From RGIG7213 sp045544195 (GTDB lineage Bacteria; Bacillota; Clostridia; Oscillospirales; CAG-272): 37,217 bases of DNA. Location: assembly GCA_045544195.1 (NCBI GenBank), contig JAZPYO010000054.1, positions 1 through 37,217 on the forward strand, read 5' to 3'. Made by a program: the position numbers and the translations under genes. How positions within the stretch are numbered: the stretch's first letter is position 1; each line of letters starts with the position of its first letter. The notes under the pieces are model-generated. The model was not told where the DNA came from, did not search any database, and saw nothing but the letters and a program-made list of their open reading frames with translations. Shown here one piece after another: positions 1 through 7,661 of the stretch.

Positions 1-74
1 TCCTTTCGTGTTGCAATAGACTTGAGAATCTTATTGTACCACATTAGGAGATTTTTTGGTATAACCTTCGTTGC

Positions 75-132
75 CCACCCGCATAGCGGGTGGTTGTCTG
101 TTTCGCGCTTCGCGCTCAACTGCCTAAAGGCA
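75..132. repeat. Cluster of three short hairpins at the window edge, possible REP/IS200-end-like element
   Basis: Three consecutive palindromes are visible. The first pairs CCACCCGC (75-82) with GCGGGTGG (86-93) around an ATA loop. The second pairs GCGC (105-108) with GCGC (112-115). The third pairs TGCCT (121-125) with AGGCA (128-132). There is no open reading frame across them. Hairpins of this compact kind occur in REP-like repeats and at the ends of IS200/IS605 elements, but no transposase is present in the window, so the identity is only a suggestion. Confidence 0.35.
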
Positions 133-142
133 TTAAAACAAG

Positions 143-172
143 AAAATGCCTGAAGCTCTTTTCAGGCATTTT
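143..172 (-). terminator. Rho-independent terminator of the SPFH/TPM operon
   Basis: A perfect 12-bp stem pairs positions 143-154 with 161-172 around a 6-nt loop. The outer arms are AAAA/TTTT, and on the minus strand the stem is followed by further T-rich sequence. It lies 16 bp beyond the stop codon of the TPM-domain gene, the last gene of the minus-strand operon. Confidence 0.8.
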
Positions 173-188
173 CCTATACAGCAACTTA

Positions 189-914
189 TTAAAATCTTCT
201 TCCACCGCCGCCGTGGCTTCTTCCGGATGAGCTTCTGTGAGTAGATGTACCACGCGAGGACGATGATGACTGACGTACAGTCTTTGAAACGTTTTTGTAA
301 AGAAATCTGTCGCTGTTAACAGTCAGATTAAGACTGCCTTCGCGAACGTAAGAATTTGCATTATCGTTTTTCTTAACGGATATAAGCTGTTTTTTCAAGA
401 TACCCGTACCGACAAGAGCAACTATCAAGCCTACAACGACTGCAACGACGATGCATGCAAGAATATTCGGAGAAAGCTCATCTGAGCAGGCTTTTGCAAA
501 TGCAATAAAGCCCTCCTCATACTCGCCGTACGATATGTAATCCGTAAACTGATTAAACAAAACATCATCGTCGGGTATTTCGTCAATACACGTTCCGCAT
601 GTGGAAATCCACATATCGCGTTGTTTCATATTGACGAGCAGCAAAACGCCGTTTTCGGAATAACCGTTGTAATCAAAATAGTCATCGGCATATTCCATCA
701 TAGTCTTTGAGCCTGTATCGTTAGTCGTAACGATAACAATGTCGCACTTGTGCTTTTCGCTGAGTCTGTCAAGCACTGAAAGCACGTTTTGCTCCTCTGC
801 CTCTGTCAGAACATCAGCATTATCAACAAGACGTAACGGACTTTGCGCCATAACGGGCAGCAGCATCAGTACACAAAGGAGTGTACATAAAGAAACATAT
901 AATATCTTCTTCAT
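189..914 (-). CDS. Secreted/membrane TPM-domain protein (YdjH-like)
   Basis: The 241-residue protein has a signal peptide (about residues 1-23, ending near VMAQ), then a TPM domain over about residues 28-148, which includes the family-typical stretch SENGVLLLVNMKQRDMWIST. A single membrane segment follows at about 152-172, and then a cytoplasmic tail rich in Ser, Arg and Gly that ends GGGGRRF. TPM domains (YgcG/Rcf-like) occur in photosystem II repair and in poorly understood bacterial membrane proteins. Reported phosphatase activity is not universal and cannot be read from this sequence. A GGAGGG ribosome site precedes the ATG. It is the last gene of an operon with zinc-ribbon and SPFH genes, the same trio as Bacillus subtilis ydjG-ydjH-ydjI. 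The role in membrane stress is inferred from that context. Confidence 0.85.
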   Translation of the reverse strand: MKKILYVSLCTLLCVLMLLPVMAQSPLRLVDNADVLTEAEEQNVLSVLDRLSEKHKCDIVIVTTNDTGSKTMMEYADDYFDYNGYSENGVLLLVNMKQRDMWISTCGTCIDEIPDDDVLFNQFTDYISYGEYEEGFIAFAKACSDELSPNILACIVVAVVVGLIVALVGTGILKKQLISVKKNDNANSYVREGSLNLTVNSDRFLYKNVSKTVRQSSSSSRGTSTHRSSSGRSHGGGGRRF

Positions 915-926
915 CTCTGCCCTCCG

Positions 927-2009
927 TCACGCAATAAACAGCCAGCTCAAAGCAAACGCCACCGCTGCTGCAATTGAGAAATACAACGCAAACCAGCGTC
1001 TGTACGCTCCCTTATCCATAGGAAGATCTCCAACGAATTTGCCCGTTTGACCGTTCATTGCAAAGGTATATCTTTTATCCTTCCACTTGACGTTCATAAG
1101 CCATACGGGGAAAAGCGCATACGTTGCCTTATTGTTTGAAAGTGATATTCCGGAGCTTTCGGGGACTACCGTAGTATAGCCGACACACGTTTTTGCAAAC
1201 GCCTTTTCAGTTGATGCTTTAATTCTTTGATTTGCTCTTTCAATACTTGCTTTTTCATCAACGTCGTATTTATCCGCAAGATAGCCTGAAAGATATGCCG
1301 TCTGGAAATCTACCGCCTGAGAAAAATCAAACGGCTCTAACGATTCCATAAGCGTATCATCCATTTTTGACGAGCCGTCAACGGGAACGTGGTCAAAGCC
1401 CATAGTTCCGTTTCTCTGTAATGAATAAAAGCTCGTTTCGGTATAATTATATCTTGAATCACTCCACGAGCGGACCTTGGTAGCTCTGTATCTGATATTT
1501 GCATCGGCATCGCCGTCAAAAAGCCAGAACGGAACGTATACGCCCTTGATCTCATCTATTACGGCATTTGATTTAAATATCTTAGGTAAAAGCTTTTTGC
1601 CATCAAGATGCTTTTTGAAGCCCTTTTTAGCAGCTTCCTTATCCAATTTGAACGGAATTACGACGTTAGGTCTCAGATGGCCTCTGAGCTGACCTTTAAG
1701 AACTATCGGGCTGTCACAGTAAGGGCAGAACGTCGCCGCGGTCGTACCGTCTGCAATTATCTCGCCTCCGCAATTATTGCACACGTACACCTGCATACCG
1801 TCTTCTTCGCCTTCAAGCCATTCACTGCCCGTAGTGTCGTCCCACTTCATATCGTCAGGGCGCTCGTTTTTCAGATCTTCATCATAGCCCTTGAGAGTTT
1901 CCATTTCAAATTCGGTGTCACAGTAAGGACACTTCATTTTCTGGGCATCTGTGTCAAAAACAATGTCGCCGTTACAACACGGACATTTATAGTTTTGTTG
2001 TTCAGACAT
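927..2009 (-). CDS. Zinc-ribbon membrane protein (YdjG-like, TFIIB-type ribbons)
   Basis: The 360-residue protein starts with two zinc ribbons: CPCC...CPYC within about residues 9-30, and a second CNNC...CPYC pair near residues 77-100. The centre (about 110-320) is a beta-rich domain without a family name that I recognise. One C-terminal membrane helix is seen (about 338-358). The ribbons resemble the TFIIB type only in cysteine spacing, and a transcription role is not implied. An AGGTGA ribosome site precedes the ATG at 2009. The gene sits 17 bp after the SPFH gene and 12 bp before the TPM gene, so the three are almost certainly co-transcribed. The match to the B. subtilis YdjG/H/I set is by architecture and neighbourhood. 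Confidence 0.8.
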   Translation of the reverse strand: MSEQQNYKCPCCNGDIVFDTDAQKMKCPYCDTEFEMETLKGYDEDLKNERPDDMKWDDTTGSEWLEGEEDGMQVYVCNNCGGEIIADGTTAATFCPYCDSPIVLKGQLRGHLRPNVVIPFKLDKEAAKKGFKKHLDGKKLLPKIFKSNAVIDEIKGVYVPFWLFDGDADANIRYRATKVRSWSDSRYNYTETSFYSLQRNGTMGFDHVPVDGSSKMDDTLMESLEPFDFSQAVDFQTAYLSGYLADKYDVDEKASIERANQRIKASTEKAFAKTCVGYTTVVPESSGISLSNNKATYALFPVWLMNVKWKDKRYTFAMNGQTGKFVGDLPMDKGAYRRWFALYFSIAAAVAFALSWLFIA

Positions 2010-2026
2010 ACGATCACCTGCCGAAA

Positions 2027-3439
2027 TTACTCTGCATCAGAGCTGTCGAATACATCTCCGCATTCAGGGCAGAACTTCGGAGGCTCTGCGGGATTTTCGG
2101 GAGTCCAGCCGCACTTATTGCAGCGGAAGCTCTTCGGTGCTTCAGGCTTTTTTCCGCCGCATTCAGAGCAGAATTTACCTGTATTTACTTTTCCGCAGGT
2201 ACAAGTCCATGCGCCTGTATCCTCAGGCTTTTTCGCGCCGCACTCGGTGCAGAATTTACCTGTCACCGTAGCGCCGCAAGCACACTTCCAGCCGTTTTCC
2301 GCGCTTTTCGGCTCAGGCTTTTTGCTTCCGCACTGAGGGCAGAAATTACCCGTGGGATGAGCGCCGCACGCGCAGGTCCACGCATTTGATGCAGCCTGCT
2401 GAACCTGCTGAGCCTGCTGAGCCTGCTGAGCCTGTGCCTGCTGCTGACCCATAGCGTACAGATTCTGGGGATTCATACCGCCTGCACCGGCAGCCATACC
2501 CATACCCATAAAGCCTGTCATAGCTCCGCCTGCGTTTCCTGCAGCAGTCTTCATAGCCTCTGCCTGCGCGCCAACGAGAGCAGCAGCAGCCATGGTGGGA
2601 TTGCTGTACATCTGTGCATCCTTAAGGCGTTTCTGATCGTCCTCGGGTATTGAGGGAGAATTCATGGATATAGTAACTACCTCAAGACCTCTGACCTCGC
2701 CCCACGTTTTATCAAGATACGTGTTTACTGCTTCTCTGAGCTCCATTGTGTGATTGGGTATTTCATAAGGACGGATCTCAAGCGATGAGAGCTTGCCGAC
2801 AGAGGGCTGAAGAGCGTCTATAAAATCAATCTTAAGCTGACCCTGTATCGTTTCAAGCCTGTATTCATCCGCTACGTTTCCGCAAACGTTCGTGTAAAAC
2901 AGCAAGGGATTGCATATTCTGAACGTATATACGCCGTTACAGCGGAGAGATACGTCAAGGTCAAGACCTATCTTTGTATCCACAACTCTGAACGGAATGG
3001 GAGTCGCCGTACCGAATTTATTATCAATGATCTCTTTTGTGTTGAAATAGTAGATCCTCTGATCCTTGCCCGTATCGCCGCCATAAGTAAAACGCTTTCC
3101 TATCGCCTTGAAGGTATCAAGAATGCTCTTGCCGAGGCTGCCTGCAAAAATGCTGGGCTCAGTTGATGAGTCGTACGTAAATTCGCCGGGCTCTGCGCAC
3201 ACCTCGACTACCTTGCCCTGCTCAACGATTATCATACACTGACCGTCTGCAACCGCAATTCCCGATCCGTTCGAAATGATATTGTCCTCACCCTTGGTGT
3301 TTGACGAGCGTGCTGATGTACGCTTCTGACCCTTTTTCATAAGGATCTCCCTTGGCAAAGAATCACAGTAGAAGAATTCCTTCCATTGATCGGCAAGAAC
3401 GCCGCCTGCCGCGCCTTGTATAGCCTTAATAAGTCCCAT
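2027..3439 (-). CDS. SPFH-domain protein with four C-terminal zinc ribbons (YdjI-like)
   Basis: The 470-residue protein starts MGLIKAIQGAAGGVLADQWK, the usual opening of bacterial YdjI-type 'virion core protein-like' SPFH proteins. The SPFH/band-7 fold covers about residues 20-260, then a Gly/Ala/Met-rich stretch, then a Gln-Ala-rich linker. The C-terminus holds three near-identical units (W-x-C-x-CG ... GxFCxxCGxKKPE) and a fourth variant (CNKCG ... FCPECG), each a four-cysteine zinc ribbon. The family assembles membrane-associated oligomers and is often linked to PspA or cell-envelope stress. No pspA gene is in the window. An AAAGGAAA ribosome site precedes the ATG. The repeated ribbons suggest multivalent binding, which is inference. 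Confidence 0.88.
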   Translation of the reverse strand: MGLIKAIQGAAGGVLADQWKEFFYCDSLPREILMKKGQKRTSARSSNTKGEDNIISNGSGIAVADGQCMIIVEQGKVVEVCAEPGEFTYDSSTEPSIFAGSLGKSILDTFKAIGKRFTYGGDTGKDQRIYYFNTKEIIDNKFGTATPIPFRVVDTKIGLDLDVSLRCNGVYTFRICNPLLFYTNVCGNVADEYRLETIQGQLKIDFIDALQPSVGKLSSLEIRPYEIPNHTMELREAVNTYLDKTWGEVRGLEVVTISMNSPSIPEDDQKRLKDAQMYSNPTMAAAALVGAQAEAMKTAAGNAGGAMTGFMGMGMAAGAGGMNPQNLYAMGQQQAQAQQAQQAQQVQQAASNAWTCACGAHPTGNFCPQCGSKKPEPKSAENGWKCACGATVTGKFCTECGAKKPEDTGAWTCTCGKVNTGKFCSECGGKKPEAPKSFRCNKCGWTPENPAEPPKFCPECGDVFDSSDAE

Positions 3440-3471
3440 AATATATATTTCCTTTCTGTAAAAAATTAGTT

Positions 3472-3771
3472 TTATTTATTATCGTTTGTATAAGCTCCTG
3501 TACCCTTTGCGGAATAAGGATTTTTGTTTTCACGACGCGGAGTCGGCTCATTTCCGAATCTGACTGCCGTGCGGATAAATCCCATCCATACAGCTATTGA
3601 CAGTATCCACACCGCAAGCGCTATCCAGAACCAGAATATCGGAATATCGAAAACGTAGTGAGCGATCAGCAAAAGCCACGCGGGTATGCTTTTTTCAAAA
3701 TTCAGTATCAAATTGATAAAAAGGCTTAAAATGAAATTGCCCGTCCGTTTGGTTCCCCTCATACTCCTCAT
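3472..3771 (-). CDS. Small two-TM membrane protein, first gene of the SPFH operon
   Basis: About 99 residues with a basic N-terminus, two hydrophobic segments (about residues 28-46 and 48-66) and a charged polar tail that ends NKNPYSAKGTGAYTNDNK. I do not recognise the family. The gene follows a consensus promoter closely and lies 32 bp ahead of the SPFH gene, so it leads that operon. The start is uncertain: the ATG at 3771 has AAGG directly against it, while the in-frame ATG at 3762 has better spacing from the same AAGG. Confidence 0.65.
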   Translation of the reverse strand: MRSMRGTKRTGNFILSLFINLILNFEKSIPAWLLLIAHYVFDIPIFWFWIALAVWILSIAVWMGFIRTAVRFGNEPTPRRENKNPYSAKGTGAYTNDNK

Positions 3772-3797
3772 CCTTCATTGTGCTAAAGTACGATTCT

Positions 3798-3826
3798 ATT
3801 ATACAACAAAATGCGGCTTTTGTCAA
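3798..3826 (-). promoter_or_regulatory. Consensus sigma-A promoter for the SPFH operon
   Basis: On the minus strand, TTGACA (3826-3821) and TATAAT (3803-3798) are separated by exactly 17 bp. Transcription should start near 3791, about 20 bases ahead of the first gene. Both hexamers are perfect, which suggests strong constitutive expression rather than dependence on an alternative stress sigma factor. Confidence 0.85.
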
Positions 3827-3908
3827 TACTTGCCCATTAATCAAAGATCTTTACGAAAGCTCACACTATAATATTAAAAAACCGTCTTTTTTAGCTTAAA
3901 ATGCATCT

Positions 3909-6011
3909 TTACGAAGCAAAATTAAGCTCATTCAATGTTTTCTCTGTTCCCTGATCGCCTGTGTATACCGCAAGAACGCACCCTGCGTAAAAATTCTTGC
4001 CGTTCCAGTTGCACGGAGAGATCTCCACTGTCACCGTCTGTCCGTCATATCCGCCAAGCCAGCTATACTGTGCGGCGCTTGAGCAATACAGGGTTATGCT
4101 TTTATCGCCGTCCGTGAGCTTTATATTTGTATAATACTGTGTTTTTTCGAGCTTTACCTTCGATTGCATAACATACACATCGGTTGAATGATCCTCCTGA
4201 ACGTTAAGCGCATAAAAATCAGCAAGCGTCAGGTTCTTGAACGATGCTGTTGAATACTCATTGTCGCCGTAATAATTTGCGAGTATTTCGCAATTTGAAA
4301 TATTGGTCTGACCGAAGGATGCAGAGCCGTCCTTGTGCTTTACACCCTTTGTTCCCCTGAGTATTATTTCATCGCCTATTGATATTTCATCAAACAATGC
4401 ACTGTCTATCAGAGCTGCAACAACACCGCTGTCATCTATCAGATAGAAGCCTGACTGATTTACAAGAGACGGACCTACTATTCCCTTTACCGTTACACTC
4501 GTACCGTTTTCCTGCGATATTGCTTCCTTGACGGTTATGTATTCCACGCTTTCATTGCTTTTTACCGTAATTGACAGCTTTTCTTCGTACGATGCGCCGT
4601 TATACTCACACGCAACGGTTATTTCAGCCGTTCCGTTCTTCAGGCAGTGCATTACAGTTTTGTCTGCAGCAGTATCGAATTTCACGATGCTTTCATCGTT
4701 TGAGGAATACGTTATGCGTGCATTTTCAAATTTGAGAAGCTCAGAGGAAACAAGTGTTATAAGCTCAAGCTGCGGGTCTGCGGAATATTCGCTGAGGAAT
4801 TGATCTATACCGTAATATTCAACAACATGCTCAGGTACGTTCTTACTGTCAAATGAAAAGCCGTTATCCTCCACGTGTATCGGAATAAATCTGTAAAGAC
4901 ATCCTGACGATGTAGACTTTGCATTTATAACCGAAAGATATACTGTGCATATTTTGCCGTCAAATTCGTCAAGATACGCAAAATCTGAGCCGTTACACTG
5001 CGTATAAGTGTATGAGCCTGTCTTCCCGTCAAGATCGTAAAAGTAGTAATTGTTAAAGCCTGTTCCCTCTGATTTTTTAACAAGAGCGTTTACCTTGAAC
5101 ACACTTGTCGTTATATCCTCAGATACGGGAGTGTTCATAATTTTCTTAACAGTGCTTTCCGGAATAATACTTTTGTCAAAGCCCCCCTCTGAATCTGCGG
5201 GCTCTGATATGAGTATTGCGTTTTCAAGCTGATTGCAGCCCTTATATCCGTATTTTGCGGCATTTGACTGTTCAGATTCAAGTATCCAATATGTTTTTTC
5301 GGCACATACGGTTATCTGATCTCCGATCTTTACTCTTTGCGCGAGATCGGAATCATAAACATATATAGACTGAGTTTCATCGATCAGATATACGCCGCTC
5401 GGCACCATACCGAAGGCGTACGTTATTTTTGCAACGACACCGTCAACCTTTACACATGCGCCCTTTTCTGCGTTTCTTGCCTGCTGTACTGTCATTTCCG
5501 TATACTTTGACTCATCGTAAACAGGCGCTTTTTTCTCAAATTCTATAAGATATGCGTTTTTGACCTCTTTAGTACCTTTGAAATTCTGGAGCACACACCA
5601 CAAAAGCACCTCATCGCCTGCATACGGGACATCTGTCATTTCACTGTAATTTTTTGAACCGTCTGCGCTGTAAGTACCGTAAACGCTTATAGTGCCTGTA
5701 CCGTCAGAAACGGTCATAGCACCGTACTGCGCGTTATCTATACTTATTACGCTTGCTCTGATATAATACCTTTCGCTTGTTATATTTCCCTCCTCGCCGC
5801 AAAGCTGTAACGCCTCGGCGACTGTAATGACATCATACTGCTCACCGTTTGATGCATCATCCGTTGAAGCATCTGTCTGAAGCTCGGTTGCAGCATCAGT
5901 ATCAGCAGTTGAAGTATCAGCAAGATCGTCTTTATTGCCGCCGCAGGCGGTAAATGAGGAAATAGCGGCAATGCACGCCAGCATCAATGATAAAATGCGT
6001 ATTTTTTTCAT
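3909..6011 (-). CDS. Large lipoprotein with OB-fold-like repeats and an Ig-like domain
   Basis: The start is set at the ATG at 6011, giving 700 residues beginning MKKIRILSLMLACIAAISS with a lipobox-like FTAC and a GGNKDD tether. An upstream GTG at 6023 is in frame but too close to its GGAG. After an acidic Asp/Thr linker, at least three beta-rich units share the pattern 'TVxxA ... VxVxGxV ... GVYLIDDxxxxxxV ... IGDxIxVxG', typical of secreted OB-fold-like domains. They lie at about residues 55-150, 165-260 and 490-580. A BIG2-like Ig domain lies between (about 410-485). No catalytic motif is seen. It follows the NhaC-type antiporter by 18 bp and is probably co-transcribed. Function unknown; extracellular ligand or polymer binding is a guess from the folds. 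Confidence 0.7.
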   Translation of the reverse strand: MKKIRILSLMLACIAAISSFTACGGNKDDLADTSTADTDAATELQTDASTDDASNGEQYDVITVAEALQLCGEEGNITSERYYIRASVISIDNAQYGAMTVSDGTGTISVYGTYSADGSKNYSEMTDVPYAGDEVLLWCVLQNFKGTKEVKNAYLIEFEKKAPVYDESKYTEMTVQQARNAEKGACVKVDGVVAKITYAFGMVPSGVYLIDETQSIYVYDSDLAQRVKIGDQITVCAEKTYWILESEQSNAAKYGYKGCNQLENAILISEPADSEGGFDKSIIPESTVKKIMNTPVSEDITTSVFKVNALVKKSEGTGFNNYYFYDLDGKTGSYTYTQCNGSDFAYLDEFDGKICTVYLSVINAKSTSSGCLYRFIPIHVEDNGFSFDSKNVPEHVVEYYGIDQFLSEYSADPQLELITLVSSELLKFENARITYSSNDESIVKFDTAADKTVMHCLKNGTAEITVACEYNGASYEEKLSITVKSNESVEYITVKEAISQENGTSVTVKGIVGPSLVNQSGFYLIDDSGVVAALIDSALFDEISIGDEIILRGTKGVKHKDGSASFGQTNISNCEILANYYGDNEYSTASFKNLTLADFYALNVQEDHSTDVYVMQSKVKLEKTQYYTNIKLTDGDKSITLYCSSAAQYSWLGGYDGQTVTVEISPCNWNGKNFYAGCVLAVYTGDQGTEKTLNELNFAS

Positions 6012-6029
6012 TCTTTCACACACTCCGTT

Positions 6030-7346
6030 TTATTTATTTTTATTTCTTTCAGGTATAAAAAATATAAAGATAAGCGAGCTTAACAGCAGCATATACGGAT
6101 AAAACAGGTTAGGGATAATATCAAATGCGCTTATACTGTATCCCATCGTGCTTGCGGCTGAAAGCGCAACGAGCATTTGTGCCCCGTACGGTATCATACC
6201 TTGAAATATGCACGAAAACGTATCAAGCACGGAAGCAGTCTTTTTATTTGTTATTCCGTAATTCTCAGCCATTTGAGCGGCGATCGGATTTGCCATTACG
6301 ATAGCAACAGTATTGTTTGCAGTGGCTATATCCATAGCTCCTACAAGCAGTCCTATGCCTAACTGACCCGCTTTTTTCCCCTTGAACACGCGCTGTATTG
6401 CAAAAAGCAATGCATCAAATCCGCCCGCGTGGCGAATAAGAGCGCATATAGCGGAAACAAGTATAGCAACCATAGCAGTTTCAAACATTCCCGAAGCTCC
6501 GCTTCCCATTCCTGTCAGAAGCTCATAAAACGTGAGCGTGCCGCCCGCAAGCATTATTATACTGCCCGTAACAATGCCGACGAGCAACGTTATAAACACG
6601 TTTACTCCCGCAATACCGCCTATAAGAACGATAACGTACGGTATTATCTGCACAAGATCGTAAGGCTTATCAATAACACCGACAGTTTCGCTTTTTGCAG
6701 AAAGGAAAAGTATGAGACCGAGTGTCACAAGTGCCGCCGGGCAAACAACGGCGAAATTCGTATAAAATTTGTCTTTCATATTGCACCCTTGACCGTTGCA
6801 CGCGGCGATGGTGGTATCCGATATAAATGATATATTGTCGCCGAACATCGCCCCTCCTATGACAGAGCCGATACACAAGGGTAAGGAAAAGCCGGACGAT
6901 GATGCAACTGCTATCGCAATAGGAACGATCAAAGTGATAGTTCCGACCGAAGTTCCCATCGCTGTGGAAATAAAGCAACTTACAACAAACAAAACACAGA
7001 CGGAAAATCTGACCGGTATTACAGAAAGCATAAAGTAAGCAACGCTTTCCGCACTGCTTCTGCCAACGACACCTACAAATATTCCCGCCAAAAGAAATAT
7101 CAGTATCATCGTAACAATATTTTTATCACCTATGCCCTGTCCCATGATCTTCAGCTTTTCCTCAAAGCTGACGCTTCTGTTCTGTAAGCAGGCAACGAGG
7201 AGCGATACAAGGAATATTACGACTATAGGAACATTGTAAAAGCCCATTGAAATATCAAGCACGTATTCAAAGGCTATACCGAAGCTCAGATACAATAGGA
7301 TAAAGACACCTATGGGCAACAACGCCCAAGCATTTCTCTTTTTCAT
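6030..7346 (-). CDS. NhaC-family Na+/H+ (or organic-acid) antiporter
   Basis: The 438-residue, highly hydrophobic protein has about eleven to twelve membrane segments. The family signature region is clear around residues 130-195: GTSVGTITLIVPIAIA, then GGAMFGDNISFISDTT and ACNGQGCNMKD. A second conserved part, DIATANNTVAIVMANPIAA, lies near residue 340. NhaC-type carriers exchange Na+ for protons, sometimes coupled to malate/lactate or other substrates; the exact substrate cannot be read here. The length is normal for the family. It is the first gene of a two-gene unit with the downstream lipoprotein and has its own promoter in the divergent region shared with the vWA/tubulin operon. Confidence 0.85.
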   Translation of the reverse strand: MKKRNAWALLPIGVFILLYLSFGIAFEYVLDISMGFYNVPIVVIFLVSLLVACLQNRSVSFEEKLKIMGQGIGDKNIVTMILIFLLAGIFVGVVGRSSAESVAYFMLSVIPVRFSVCVLFVVSCFISTAMGTSVGTITLIVPIAIAVASSSGFSLPLCIGSVIGGAMFGDNISFISDTTIAACNGQGCNMKDKFYTNFAVVCPAALVTLGLILFLSAKSETVGVIDKPYDLVQIIPYVIVLIGGIAGVNVFITLLVGIVTGSIIMLAGGTLTFYELLTGMGSGASGMFETAMVAILVSAICALIRHAGGFDALLFAIQRVFKGKKAGQLGIGLLVGAMDIATANNTVAIVMANPIAAQMAENYGITNKKTASVLDTFSCIFQGMIPYGAQMLVALSAASTMGYSISAFDIIPNLFYPYMLLLSSLIFIFFIPERNKNK

Positions 7347-7382
7347 TTCAAAACCAACCTTGCAAATACAAATATCCTTGAT

Positions 7383-7411
7383 ATTGTATCACAAACAGCA
7401 ACGATTTGCAA
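7383..7411 (-). promoter_or_regulatory. Sigma-A-like promoter for the NhaC gene
   Basis: On the minus strand, TTGCAA (7411-7406) and TACAAT (7388-7383) are 17 bp apart, and TGTGA just ahead of the -10 gives an extended -10. The start site would lie near 7376, about 30 bases ahead of the antiporter ATG. Confidence 0.7.
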
Positions 7412-7601
7412 CACTATTTGATAAATAAATCATCATATATCCCGAACATAAAAAACAGTCTTGTTTATGATATAAATATCCAAAGTAGTCAGCAAGTACC
7501 GTTTTAATTTCAAAAATAGCATTTATATCTTTAGAGAAATATTTTATAAGTGCTTTAGTGGCAAAAATATAGTTTTATTTTAAGAAAAATGCGGAATACT
7601 G

Positions 7602-7630
7602 TTGACAAAGCGCAACCTGTCGTATATAAT
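7602..7630 (+). promoter_or_regulatory. Perfect sigma-A promoter of the vWA/tubulin operon
   Basis: TTGACA (7602-7607) and TATAAT (7625-7630) are separated by exactly 17 bp. The predicted start near 7637 leaves a short leader that carries AAGGAG (7649-7654) ahead of the ATG at 7662. No other convincing promoter is seen in the next 18 kb on this strand, so this one probably drives all five genes. Confidence 0.9.
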
Positions 7631-7661
7631 AGTGAATATTATGTTTATAAGGAGAAAATGG

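Noticed and set aside
2392..2446. Repeat stretch that could be taken for a CRISPR-like or minisatellite array
   Set aside because: The units are 9 nt without spacers and code for a Gln-Ala linker in frame within the SPFH gene.
7602..7661. Upstream TTG start that would lengthen the vWA protein by 20 residues
   Set aside because: The TTG is the first part of the -35 box and the TATAAT lies inside the same stretch. The ATG at 7662 has AAGGAG and begins a good signal peptide.
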